Below, in pieces: positions 22,001 through 25,330 of a DNA stretch of 64,000 nt. Position numbers and translations under genes: made by a program. This DNA is from Microglena sp. YARC (taxonomy: Eukaryota > Chlorophyta > Chlorophyceae > Chlamydomonadales > Chlamydomonadaceae): positions 31,976,158 through 32,040,157 of the forward strand of contig CM039464.1 of NCBI GenBank assembly GCA_022414725.1, in the 5' to 3' direction. Position 1 is the stretch's first letter, and each line of letters begins with the position of its first letter. Under the pieces are notes generated by a model that had not been told where the DNA came from, made no database searches, and was given only the letters and a program-made list of their open reading frames with translations.

Positions 22001-22696
22001 CACATGTTGTTGTACCCTGGTGCTTGATTGCAGCTGAACCAGTGGTCGGACATGTTGGGCAAGGCTCCCCTCAACAAACTGCGCATTCTGCTTCACCATA
22101 TATGTTTTGCATTCCTGCCTTGCAACTCTAGAACCAACAACCCATGCATGTTTCCTGAGGGGGGGGCAAGAATAAATTTTGCAGACCGCATGTTCGGAAA
22201 TTGTTTTTTCACCCCTGACCCCCCCCCCCTACCCCCCCTATATCTCGGCCGCCCGTGTGAATATTTTGTCTTGCCCCCCCCCCCTCGCATGTACCCTTGT
22301 AAAGTATCTGCATAGCACGAACTCCGGACCCCCGTCGTTTACAATTTGTTGGGGTTCAGTTCACCATTGCTTGTTTCTTAAGCTGCCTGTCCTGTTTTGA
22401 AGGTTGGGCAAGTCACTTTAGCCTATTCGGCTACTCCTGGACTGTGAACATACATACACAGACACATGAAGAGGTTGCACCATCACAAGAGACAGGTGTG
22501 ATGGGGGTAGTTATTGTGTTCGTGCTTGTATGTGTACGTGTGCCTCTTCTCCCAATATATTTTTATAATATACACACATGCTTTGTGCCCTGGTGCTTGA
22601 TTGCAGCTGATCCAGCGTTTGGACATGTTGGGCAAGGCCCCTCAAAAGCCAATGCCAGCTATCATCACACCTGTCAACCCACCGGGTTCCACGTGA
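1002..22696 (+). CDS. RGLG/copine-like von Willebrand A domain protein, eight exons
   Basis: Exons read as 1015-1088, 3475-3634, 4334-4468, 6504-6580, 15515-15558, 16995-17127, 21489-21566 and 22607-22696 (stop TGA). Every junction is GT-AG and phases agree (0,1,1,0,2,0,0), giving 267 residues counted from ATG 1002. Seen: MIDAS motif D26-x-T28-x-S30 (DFTMSN, split by intron 1), GPTSF with T123, [11 protein letters not shown] near 143-153, and [10 protein letters not shown] with D181, then [12 protein letters not shown]. These are hallmarks of the RGLG ubiquitin-ligase/copine vWA domain, a metal-dependent protein-binding fold. RGLG proteins normally carry a C-terminal RING finger. Here the last exon ends [10 protein letters not shown]...PPGST then stop, with no RING cysteines, so this is either a RING-less paralogue or an alternative end. 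The 5' end may lie outside the window: a good acceptor at 1012-1014 suggests an earlier exon. Introns are 0.7-8.9 kb of repeats. Family assignment is strong; exact ends are inferred. Confidence 0.88.
1015..1088 (+). CDS. vWA gene exon 1 (start of vWA domain)
   Basis: Encodes [17 protein letters not shown] then AVDFTM; the alternation ESSNLI...DFT is typical of the RGLG vWA start. Acceptor CAG at 1012-1014 follows a C/T-rich stretch and the donor is GTGAGA at 1089. An in-frame ATG at 1002 could instead start the protein (MLLAD...), but RGLG relatives have more residues upstream, so I favour a continuing exon. Confidence 0.8.
1089..1925 (+). repeat. Exon 1 donor echoes plus CAGGGTA/TTCAGGG minisatellite
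   Basis: Two decayed copies of the exon 1 end and its donor (GACTTCAC...GGTGAGA) lie at 1132-1155 and 1197-1220, 60-65 bp apart. They run into about 700 bp of heptamer-based repeat (TACAGGG, TTCAGGG, TATGGGA). The heptamers resemble degenerate plant telomere TTTAGGG units. Overlapping open frames here are repeat artefacts. Confidence 0.85.
1926..2145 (+). repeat. SINE-like repeat R4 with AATGT tail
   Basis: The segment GGGCTTGTCTTGGGCCAACA followed by an AATGT-type tail near 2130-2145 matches the copy at about 49600-49925, including the upstream CTTGCTGCAAT stretch. The simple-sequence 3' tail suggests a SINE-like retroelement; no pol III boxes could be confirmed. Confidence 0.5.
2150..2875 (-). 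repeat. Cluster of R2 SINE-like repeats
   Basis: Repeated copies of a roughly 80-bp unit: an A/T-rich AAATAAATA stretch, then CGCCTTATTACGAGGCGTGA, GTTGAGGGGGCC, and TTTGCTTGCACTGGGGCCAA, ending CCACCAAT. Read on the minus strand the unit ends in an ATTT-type tail, as SINEs do. Full or partial copies lie near 2158-2205, 2219-2300, 2598-2690, 2700-2800 and 2815-2875. A further 120-bp duplication (CACTACACCAGGGCACTACA) lies at about 2320-2440 and 2490-2600. Confidence 0.65.
2880..3470. repeat. CCACTACC/CCACCA microsatellite before exon 2
   Basis: About 590 bp of imperfect ACC/CCACTACC units, strongly C-rich on the + strand, running straight into the acceptor of exon 2 at 3472-3474. It may serve as an overgrown pyrimidine tract. 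The minus-strand valine-rich open frame is an artefact. Confidence 0.9.
3475..3634 (+). CDS. vWA gene exon 2
   Basis: Encodes [12 protein letters not shown], then [20 protein letters not shown] and [11 protein letters not shown]-x-AI-x-IIG and [14 protein letters not shown] are highly characteristic of RGLG/copine vWA domains. Acceptor CAG at 3472-3474, donor GTAAGT at 3635. Length 160 nt, ends in phase 1. Confidence 0.92.
3663..3740 (+). repeat. Decayed echo of exon 2 end plus donor
   Basis: ATAGGCAAGGCGCTGAACAA through TTTCGGAGACAGTAAGT repeats the last 67 bp of exon 2 with its donor and several substitutions. The offset from the original is about 95 bp. Confidence 0.85.
3779..3897 (+). 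repeat. Dispersed repeat R3
   Basis: Contains GGTAACTTTAGCCTAGTTAG and CATCATATGATAACATATTG; matches copies at about 48690-48870 and 62336-62483. It is rich in CATATGATATCATAT palindromes. Element class unknown. Confidence 0.65.
4003..4240 (+). repeat. Three acceptor-side echoes of exon 3
   Basis: Copies at about 4003-4072, 4091-4160 and 4191-4240 repeat GCATGCAGCATCAACCAGAG and AAGGGCGTGTTCTCATT, that is intron end, acceptor and first 40-60 bp of exon 3. They are separated by CCCTAAACCCTAAACATTCA spacers, plant-type telomere heptamers. Confidence 0.85.
4334..4468 (+). CDS. vWA gene exon 3
   Basis: Joined to exon 2 the reading is [20 protein letters not shown], then [20 protein letters not shown] and SFAA. 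The VFSF-x-PGDRP and [17 protein letters not shown] motifs match RGLG proteins; T123 of GPTSF is the second MIDAS contact. Acceptor 4331-4333, donor GTATGA at 4469, phase 1 on both sides. Confidence 0.92.
4510..5630 (+). repeat. Nine donor-side echoes of exon 3
   Basis: Nine copies of the exon 3 end (GTGCCCAAAGTGAAACTGTC, ACCTACCTCATTTGCAGCAG) followed by GTAAG or GTATG. Their donor junctions fall near 4593, 4773, 4938, 5034, 5142, 5297, 5383, 5499 and 5626. Spacers contain degenerate GGCAGCGTTTGGCAG sequence. Most copies keep an open [10 protein letters not shown] frame and a usable donor, but lack a clear acceptor, so I read them as decoys or decay products. Confidence 0.88.
5641..6503. repeat. 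Rest of intron 3: R1 fragment, A-rich tract, C-rich minisatellite
   Basis: An 18-bp direct repeat, GGTGTTTAGCGAGGCCAT, lies near 5692 and 6209 and brackets about 500 bp. Inside are a truncated R1 copy (5975-6060, minus orientation) and AAAAATAAAAAT units (6085-6165). Short acceptor echoes of exon 4 (CATCTGTGTACAATA) lie at 6071-6088 and 6174-6202. A CACATACACCCCCCTCCCTA minisatellite (about 6350-6470) precedes the exon 4 acceptor. No gene is recognisable. Confidence 0.6.
6504..6580 (+). CDS. vWA gene exon 4
   Basis: Reads [19 protein letters not shown] then IVADGQ. The [11 protein letters not shown] strand corresponds to YHVL-x-IIADGQ of RGLG vWA domains. Acceptor 6501-6503 follows CTTTTTTATCCCC; donor GTGCGC at 6581; ends in phase 0. 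Confidence 0.92.
6581..7335 (+). repeat. Donor-side echoes of exon 4, first block
   Basis: Two near-perfect 89-bp copies (6615-6669 and about 6704-6758) repeat GCCAAGAGTGGATTCAAATA through GCTGATGGACAGGTGCGCAG, separated by TTTAGGGTTTTAGGGTTTAG. Shorter copies (TTGTGGCTGATGTACAG) follow near 6840, 6910, 6985, 7065 and 7140 at about 75 bp. A CACACCATACA microsatellite occupies 7170-7339. Confidence 0.88.
7342..8095 (+). mobile_element. 755-bp TIR element, copy 1
   Basis: Left end GGCTTGTTCAAAAGTATTAG; the right end is the near-complement GACTGATACTTTTGAACACA. TA lies on both sides. There is no internal coding capacity. By eye it is about 99% identical to copy 2, with about ten differences, so duplication was recent. 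The TA target and TIR architecture indicate a Tc1/mariner-mobilised MITE. Confidence 0.82.
8199..9353 (+). CDS. Tc1/mariner-IS630 superfamily transposase (DD35E), intact
   Basis: A 384-residue frame from ATG 8199; an upstream ATG at 8097, overlapping the TA of the neighbouring MITE, would add 34 residues. It catalyses cut-and-paste DNA transposition. Seen, numbering from ATG 8199: N-terminal helix-turn-helix region with [12 protein letters not shown] at about 34-45; linker [10 protein letters not shown] (87-96), the GRPR-like hinge between two HTH motifs; a second HTH; first catalytic Asp D183 in WVFIDAKF; second Asp D286 in [10 protein letters not shown]; catalytic Glu E322 in [11 protein letters not shown], with 35 residues between D286 and E322. 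The length is normal for the superfamily and no stops or frameshifts were seen, so it may be active. It sits in intron 4 of the vWA gene in the same orientation. Whether it acts on the flanking 755-bp elements is inferred from shared TA targets only. Confidence 0.93.
   Translation: MSTFSKSLAPSIGQLSRVTTFTRLIYDFMRTSDLTTSQRKWIGENSTITLTKIRNHFIKYHHRKISLCVIKRWRAEGAKNQPNYTDKPRSGRPKVTDGAIRKEAKRLAKQGNTAGDITNILHDRKGVEVSISSTRRILGSGRKPLTWALVQPKRQLSQINKNLRIDFCAKHLHAHTSKWVFIDAKFLYVYQYPKGKLRFAWQNLRYKGASKLSAKPGGPWVYLFYGAVGLNFKSDLYFVLPSPPIGTNAKRNKVNFKSEHFIEMLGKMYKEIQKAYPNRGFKMLWDHARQHDSKMSKAAVQDIQHNILQSYPPQSWDINIIENCWGMLDQQLLKSRAKCSADWYRKIRAAWGRVQQGSINKLVDGVRDRLQLIVESNGEWVPHH
9354..10153 (+). other. 3' part of transposase segment, no gene recognised
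   Basis: About 800 bp of unique-looking, non-repetitive sequence between the transposase stop and MITE copy 2. No second open frame with family motifs was seen. Confidence 0.5.
10156..10911 (+). mobile_element. 755-bp TIR element, copy 2
   Basis: Same structure as copy 1: TIRs GGCTTGTTCAAAAGTATTAG and GACTGATACTTTTGAACACA, TA at 10154-10155 and 10912-10913. Small indels against copy 1 occur near the right end (the AAAAACG/AAAAAC stretch). Confidence 0.82.
10914..13435 (+). repeat. Exon 4 donor echoes (second block) in CA-rich minisatellite
   Basis: Echoes of the exon 4 end and donor (CTCATCGTGGCTGATGGACA, then GGTGAGCCT...AGCAGTAATGTTTTGCTGTCC) recur near 11030, 11232, 11378, 11676, 11886, 12305 and 13259, separated by CACACCACAC tracts. 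From 12410 to 13220 a minisatellite of about 107 bp (ACGGCTCCCTGCACCTTCCA, CACCCCATACACCCCTTACA) repeats about eight times. Very long overlapping open frames in all frames are artefacts of this repetition. Confidence 0.85.
13440..13545. repeat. AATGT pentamer tract
   Basis: GTAATGTAATGTAATGTAATG pentamers for about 80 bp, as in the tail of the R4 element near 49855-49925. The preceding AAGTAGACTTTAACATG may be an element remnant. Confidence 0.7.
13546..13893. other. Low-copy intron segment with 24-nt G run
   Basis: Starts with TTTAGGGTTTTAGGGTTGAT telomere-like sequence. A homopolymer of 24 G lies at 13763-13786, preceded by GGTTGGGGGTGGGAGGAC. No exon-like motif is recognisable. Confidence 0.5.
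13894..14651 (+). repeat. 37-bp minisatellite, about 20 copies
   Basis: Unit ATTCCTGGTCACACAAAAAG plus TGTTCAGCTACAAGACT, 37 bp, tandem without spacers. Variants alternate GACT/GGCT and AAAAG/AAAG. It is not CRISPR, because no unique spacers occur. It lies within intron 4 of the vWA gene. Confidence 0.92.
14655..15015 (+). repeat. 60-bp minisatellite, six copies
   Basis: Unit of exactly 60 bp: CCCTCCAACTAGTAATTATG, TATGTTGTTCTTGTTTAGTG, TACTTCTGTAGTGCCATAAT. It directly abuts the 37-bp array. Divergence increases to the right. Confidence 0.92.
15075..15415. repeat. CACAAA/ACATACA microsatellite
   Basis: A/C-only tract of ACAAACACAAACACAAATAC type leading toward the acceptor of exon 5 at 15512-15514. 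Minus-strand open frames here are artefacts. Confidence 0.85.
15515..15558 (+). CDS. vWA gene exon 5 (44 nt micro-exon)
   Basis: Encodes [14 protein letters not shown] plus two bases. With exon 4 it reads [19 protein letters not shown], matching the RGLG segment ADGQVT...T-x-x-AIV-x-AS. Acceptor TTGTTCACAG, donor GTGCGT at 15559. Phase 2, completed by the first T of exon 6 to give Ser168. No echoes were seen at this exon. Confidence 0.88.
15590..15965 (+). repeat. TTTTCAGCTACCC 20-mer array and CCTCCTGGGGTGAA repeats
   Basis: About eight units of AGTTTATTTTCAGCTACCC (15590-15765), then three roughly 80-bp units containing GGTACCACCTCCTGGGGTGA (about 15775, 15870, 15945) spaced by TTAGTTTATTTAGTTA. 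Confidence 0.8.
16017..16990 (+). repeat. Nine acceptor-side echoes of exon 6 with telomere-like spacers
   Basis: Copies of GTGCAGTGACTATCCCCTCT plus CCATCATCATGATTGGCGTG begin near 16017, 16109, 16515, 16587, 16650, 16725, 16793, 16857 and 16923; the last three and the real exon share a 66-bp period. Spacers are CCCTGAACCCTAAACCCTAA. The 16109 copy extends 70 bp into the exon. A separate four-copy GTTAAGCAGCGAGGTAAACC array lies at 16295-16440. Confidence 0.9.
16995..17127 (+). CDS. vWA gene exon 6
   Basis: Reads [20 protein letters not shown], then [19 protein letters not shown] and [13 protein letters not shown] and [12 protein letters not shown] are diagnostic for RGLG-type vWA domains; D181 is the third MIDAS contact. 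Acceptor 16992-16994, donor GTAAAG at 17128, ends in phase 0. It is the last and only full-length member of a ten-unit acceptor array. Confidence 0.94.
17128..18015 (+). repeat. Exon 6 donor echoes and GT-rich tract
   Basis: Echoes of the exon 6 end with donor GTAAGG lie at about 17277-17343 (GAGAGGAAATTCGACAACTT...TCTCGG) and 17481-17520. A weaker one (AGAAATGTCTCAGGTAAGGA) lies at about 19608-19640. The rest is GTGTGTGAGTG/GGGTGTGG microsatellite. A 50-bp direct repeat (GAGTAGCTGTTGTGACAGCT, GAGGGGTCCGTCATGGG) occurs at 17224-17273 and 17963-18013. Confidence 0.85.
18038..18097. repeat. AT-rich inverted repeat (hairpin)
   Basis: TTTGAAAAACTAATATT (18038-18054) is the exact reverse complement of AATATTAGTTTTTCAAA (18081-18097), with a 26-nt loop. 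Related AATATTAACTA motifs follow to 18180. It could be a small foldback element; no target duplication was identified. Confidence 0.75.
18201..18580 (+). repeat. 100-bp tandem repeat, about four copies
   Basis: Unit contains ATGCCAGCTATCTTTGGGCC, CACACGTGGGTGTCTTGTAG and TTCCTCGCACATAGTCAGCC. Successive copies start at 18301, 18401 and 18501, exactly 100 bp apart. The sequence is unrelated to the 25-46 kb satellite despite the equal period. Confidence 0.92.
18661..18998 (-). repeat. C-rich minisatellite with minus-strand donor echoes
   Basis: On the minus strand each unit begins AGTCAAGGTGAGAGTGTGGG, repeating the end and donor of the LRR exon at 18999-19107. Copies lie near 18685, 18757, 18843 and 18917. 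The rest of each unit is CCCACACCCACACCCACC and CCCCCTCCCACTCACCCCC on the + strand. Confidence 0.75.
18999..19107 (-). CDS. Orphan exon of an RI-type leucine-rich repeat protein
   Basis: On the minus strand: acceptor TTTAG, then an open frame reading [20 protein letters not shown] and [16 protein letters not shown], donor GTGAGA at 18998. The pattern L-x-x-N-x-x-x-x-x-LDV-x-x-N-x-x-G-x-x-G-x-x-x-IA-x-GL is the ribonuclease-inhibitor/NLR type leucine-rich repeat, one 28-residue unit plus flanks. It lies antisense inside intron 6 of the vWA gene. No partner exons were found on the minus strand nearby, so it may be a captured gene fragment or one exon of a nested, highly expanded gene. Confidence 0.55.
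19180..19430 (-). repeat. Acceptor-side echoes of the LRR exon
   Basis: Minus-strand copies with CAGACGCGATGCATGGAGGT at about 19180-19230 and CAGACGCGAAGCATGGAGGA at about 19385-19430 repeat the LRR exon start. GTGGGGGTGGTATG-type sequence lies between. Confidence 0.7.
19500..20545 (+). repeat. 69-bp minisatellite, about 12 copies
   Basis: Period exactly 69 bp (23 codons): CACCAGTACAAGCACAGCCA, CCACGACCTACTCCACCACT, ACCACCACTGCCACCTACAC, AGCCATCAC. Because 69 is divisible by three, three forward frames and a reverse frame stay open (Thr/Ser/Ala-, His- or Gly/Cys-rich). The position inside intron 6 and read-through into a MITE argue against coding. The only sequence change is CCACC/CGACC/CGACG within the unit. 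Confidence 0.92.
20570..21320 (-). mobile_element. 755-bp TIR element, copy 3 (inverted)
   Basis: Inverted copy of the elements at 7342 and 10156. The left edge is GGTTCAAAAGTATCAGTCGC with a 4-bp deletion in the TIR (missing TGTG); the right edge is GACTAATACTTTTGAACAAG. TA lies at 20568-20569 and 21321-21322. It is more diverged than copies 1 and 2, so an older insertion, and has no transposase beside it. Confidence 0.82.
21340..21480 (+). repeat. Acceptor-side echo of exon 7
   Basis: CATGTCAGCGCTAGAAGTAC plus AAAGGATGGAGGCTATCTTT (about 21360-21405) repeats the intron end and first 45 bp of exon 7 with substitutions, including an in-frame stop. A C-rich CCACCCCACTCCACCCCACC spacer follows. 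Confidence 0.82.
21489..21566 (+). CDS. vWA gene exon 7
   Basis: Encodes [20 protein letters not shown] then VPEQFK. The [14 protein letters not shown] pattern is the terminal helix of RGLG vWA domains. Acceptor GGCAG at 21484-21488, donor GTGGGC at 21567. Exactly 26 codons, phase 0 on both sides. Confidence 0.9.
21600..22015 (+). repeat. CCTCACACATGTTG/CCCCATGCATGG minisatellite
   Basis: Units of roughly 35-60 bp with GTACCTCACCCCATGCATGG and TCCTCACACATGTTGCTGTA. Overlapping open frames ([14 protein letters not shown] type) are artefacts. Confidence 0.88.
22021..22310 (+). repeat. Decayed echo of exon 8 start
   Basis: TGGTGCTTGATTGCAGCTGA then CATGTTGGGCAAGGC repeats the intron end and first 40 bp of exon 8. 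Downstream it diverges into CCCCCCC-rich sequence. It could act as an alternative last exon (open for about 90 codons), but those residues do not look like the family. Confidence 0.7.
22311..22462 (+). repeat. SINE-like repeat R1 (plus orientation)
   Basis: R1 consensus in this orientation: TAGCACGAACTCCGG, GGGGTTCAGTTCATC (resembling a pol III B box), AGCCCTTCCTGTCACGGTTG, GGCAAGTCCCTTTAGCCTAT, TTGGCCTACCCCTGGACTGT, then a CATACATA tail. This copy keeps all blocks and ends in ACATACATACACAG. Confidence 0.7.
22607..22696 (+). CDS. vWA gene exon 8, C-terminus and stop
   Basis: Reads [20 protein letters not shown] then TPVNPPGST and TGA at 22694-22696. Acceptor 22604-22606; phase 0 with exon 7 gives [19 protein letters not shown] relatives have a similar short hydrophobic segment after the vWA domain, then a linker and RING; no RING follows here. 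Confidence 0.75.
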   Translation: MIQRLDMLGKAPQKPMPAIITPVNPPGST

Positions 22697-23420
22697 TCGA
22701 AACCAAGCCACAACCTGCCAACCCACCGTGTTCCAAGAGATCAAGACCAAGCCACAACCTGTCAACCCACTGGCGTCCGCGTGATTGAGACCAAGCCACA
22801 ACCTGTCAACCCACCGGCGTCCGCGTGATTGAGACCAACCCACAACCTGTCAACCCATGGGCTTCCACGTGATCGAGACCAAGCCACAACCTGTCAACCC
22901 ACCGGCGTCCCAGTGATTGAGACCAAGCCACAACCTGTCAAACCACCAGCGTCCGCGTGATTGAAACCAAGCCACAACCTGTTAACCCATCGGCGTCCGC
23001 GTGATTGAGACCAGGCCACAACCTGTCAACCAACCGGCTTCCACGTGATCGAGACCAAGCCACAACCTGTCAACCCACCGGCTTCCACATGATTGAGACC
23101 AAGCCACAACCTGTTAACCCATGGGCTTCCAAGTGATCGAGACCAAGCCACAGCCTGTCAACCCACCGGGGTCTGCGTTATTGAGACCAAGCCACAACCA
23201 GTCAACCCACCGGCTTCCACGTGATCGAGACCAAGCCACAACCTGTCAACCCACCGGCTTCCACGTGATCGAGACCAAGCCACAACCTGTCAACCCACCG
23301 GCTTCCACATGATCGAAACCAAGCCACAACCTGTCAACCCACCGAGTTCCACGTGATCGAGACTAAGCCACAACCTGTCAACCCACCGGCTTCAACGTGA
23401 TCGAGACCAAGCCACAACCT
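22697..23420 (+). repeat. 44-bp minisatellite built from the stop-codon region
   Basis: About 17 units of TGATCGAGACCAAGCCACAA plus CCTGTCAACCCACCGGCTTC and CACG. The unit is the end of exon 8 (CCTGTCAACCCACCGGGTTC, CACGTGATCG) repeated, including the TGA. It would lie in the 3' UTR. Copies vary at GGCTTCC/GGCGTCC/GAGTTCC. Confidence 0.9.
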
Positions 23421-23454
23421 GCCACCACCAGCTTATTCAACTTCAAGTTGTCAG

Positions 23455-23740
23455 AGAGAGGCACACACCTTGAATTGCCACTGTTGGCCCAATCCAAGCC
23501 ACTGCTGGCCCAAGCCAAGCCACTGTTGGCCTACGCCAAGCCACTGTCGGCCCAAGACAGGCTACTGTTGGCCCAAGCCAAGCCACCTTTGGCCCCAGAC
23601 AGGCCACTGTTGGCCCAAGCCAAGCCACTGTTGGCCTAAGCCAAGCCACTGTCAGCCCAAGACAGGCCACTGTTGGCCCAAGCCAAGCCACCTTTGGCCC
23701 AAGACAGGCCACTGTTGGCCCAAGCCCACACCAAGTCCTT
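23455..23740 (+). repeat. 21-bp minisatellite
   Basis: About 13 units of CCACTGTTGGCCCAAGCCAA plus G, with CCACCTTTGGCCCAAGACAG variants. All frames are open because 21 is divisible by three. No coding support. Confidence 0.9.
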
Positions 23741-23815
23741 GGTGTCGGAAGTCTAATGTCAGGCAACATTGCCACACCTGAGCGTCACCCCTGCGCGACG
23801 CTCAGTGCACCTGTG

Positions 23816-23990
23816 ATGTACAGTCTAGGGGTAGGCCAAATAGGCTAAAGGGACTTGCCCAACCGTGACAGGAAGGGCTAAAAAGAAAAAGCATTGTTGA
23901 ACTGAACCCCAAATAATTGTTTTACCGACGGGGAGTCTGAGACCGTGCTGCAGTGATAATTTAATTCTGCAATTATAATAAAAATTGTCA
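23816..23990 (-). repeat. SINE-like repeat R1 (minus orientation)
   Basis: Contains ACAGTCTAGGGGTAGGCCAA, AGGGACTTGCCCAACCGTGA, GAACTGAACCCCAAATAATT and TTTTACCGACGGGGAGTCTG. This is the complement of the R1 consensus. Confidence 0.7.
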
Positions 23991-24049
23991 TCTTACATGG
24001 GATGATACTTTAATTGAGCATTATAAGCTGGTTTGACTGACGCCGATGC

Positions 24050-24560
24050 CATATGAATATATGTACGAGATAGCTGGGCACGAGTATGTACGAGTAAGTA
24101 CGAGAATGTGCGAGATAGCTGGGCACGAGTATGTACGAGTAAGTACGAGAATGTGCGAGATAGCTGGGCATTTATTTGATACAGCCGAGCCAATAATATG
24201 TTGATGTCATACGAATATATGATCTAGCTGAGCATGTATATGATCTAGCTGAGCCAATAATATGTTGATGTCATACGAATATATGATCTAGCTGAGCATG
24301 TATATGATCTAGCTGAGCCCATAATATGTTGATGCCATATGAATATATGATCTAGCTGAGCATGTATATGATCTAGCTGAGCCAATAATATGTTGATGCC
24401 ATATGAATATATGATCTAGCTGAGCATGTATATGATCTAGCTGAGCCAATAATATGTTGATGCCATATGAATATATGATCTAGCTGAGCCAATAATATGT
24501 TGATGCCATATGAATATATGATCTAGCTGAGCCAATAATATGTTGATGCCATACGAATAT
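24050..24560. repeat. ATATGATCTAGCTGAG tandem repeats
   Basis: Two 59-bp units (GCACGAGTATGTACGAGTAA, about 24075-24165), then about seven units combining GAATATATGATCTAGCTGAG and CCAATAATATGTTGATGCCA. This is the target tract of the hAT-type MITE that follows; sequence resumes at 25066 with ATGATATAGCTGAGC. Confidence 0.85.
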
Positions 24561-24563
24561 ATG

Positions 24564-25065
24564 TAGGGCTGTCAAGCTTTATACTGCCCGGTATTTATTT
24601 TACCGTGTACCGTACTATATACGGTACGGTAAAACATGCTAACCGTACGGTATTTTTGGGATCCATCGTACGGTAAACACGATATATCGTGTTTACCGTA
24701 CGATATATCGTGTTTGGTCCAAATCGGCTTTGGCTTGGGCTTGCGACTCGGCAGGTCGGCGGTTCGATTCTCGTGAGAAGCACCTGAGTCTGGGTCAGGG
24801 AATTTATACCGTACGATATATTACGATATATCGTACGGTAATAGACCACGATATTACCGTGTTTTTCTATCTCCCTCAGTATTGGTTCATTTGACTTGAT
24901 TTTAAGTGTATGGACGTGTAAACGGTATTTCCTGTTATATCCCCTTGGTCTTATACTGATTTTCCCCCAAAAGGGTATAAAAATACCGTACGGTATCGAT
25001 ACCGTACGGTATATCACGATATATAGTACGGTAATTGAAAATACCGTACGGTATTGACAGCCCTA
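24564..25065. mobile_element. hAT-type MITE A, 502 bp
   Basis: TIRs TAGGGCTGTCAA (left) and TTGACAGCCCTA (right). Flanking 8-mers AATATATG and ACTATATG differ at one base, an imperfect 8-bp target duplication typical of hAT elements. The inside is full of palindromic TACCGTACGGTA and ACGATATATCGT and has no transposase. A tRNA-like B box (GGTTCGATTCT, about 24762) lies inside. Confidence 0.82.
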
Positions 25066-25069
25066 ACTA

Positions 25070-25330
25070 TATGATATAGCTGAGCAGTTATAGACCAGGA
25101 CAAATATTGAAGTGTTTGTCCTCCGTCCGATGCTTCTATTCTGGTTTGCTAGTAGTCGGGGACCAGTTCATCAATAGTGGTAGTTTCAATTAAGCCCCTC
25201 CAGTTTATATACACTTTTAACGATGTTTCTTGTTTTTTTGAGGTTGGGCTAGTCTCTTCAGCCTAGCGGGTGGCCCTGGACTTTAACATACACATTACGA
25301 GTTCGTGGCATAAGAGGATTTTGTTTTGGG
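25070..25330 (+). other. Satellite left flank with R1 fragment
   Basis: Low-copy sequence with a partial R1 at about 25238-25290 (GAGGTTGGGCTAGTCTCTTC, GTGGCCCTGGACTTTAACAT). The satellite starts about 40 bp after it. Confidence 0.55.

Noticed and set aside
22028..22315. Alternative last exon of the vWA gene (95 codons)
   Set aside because: Only the first 40 bp resemble exon 8; the rest is C-rich and unlike the family. Treated as an echo.
24720..24800. tRNA gene inside MITE A
   Set aside because: A B-box-like GGTTCGATTCT exists, but the T-stem does not pair and no acceptor stem was found.
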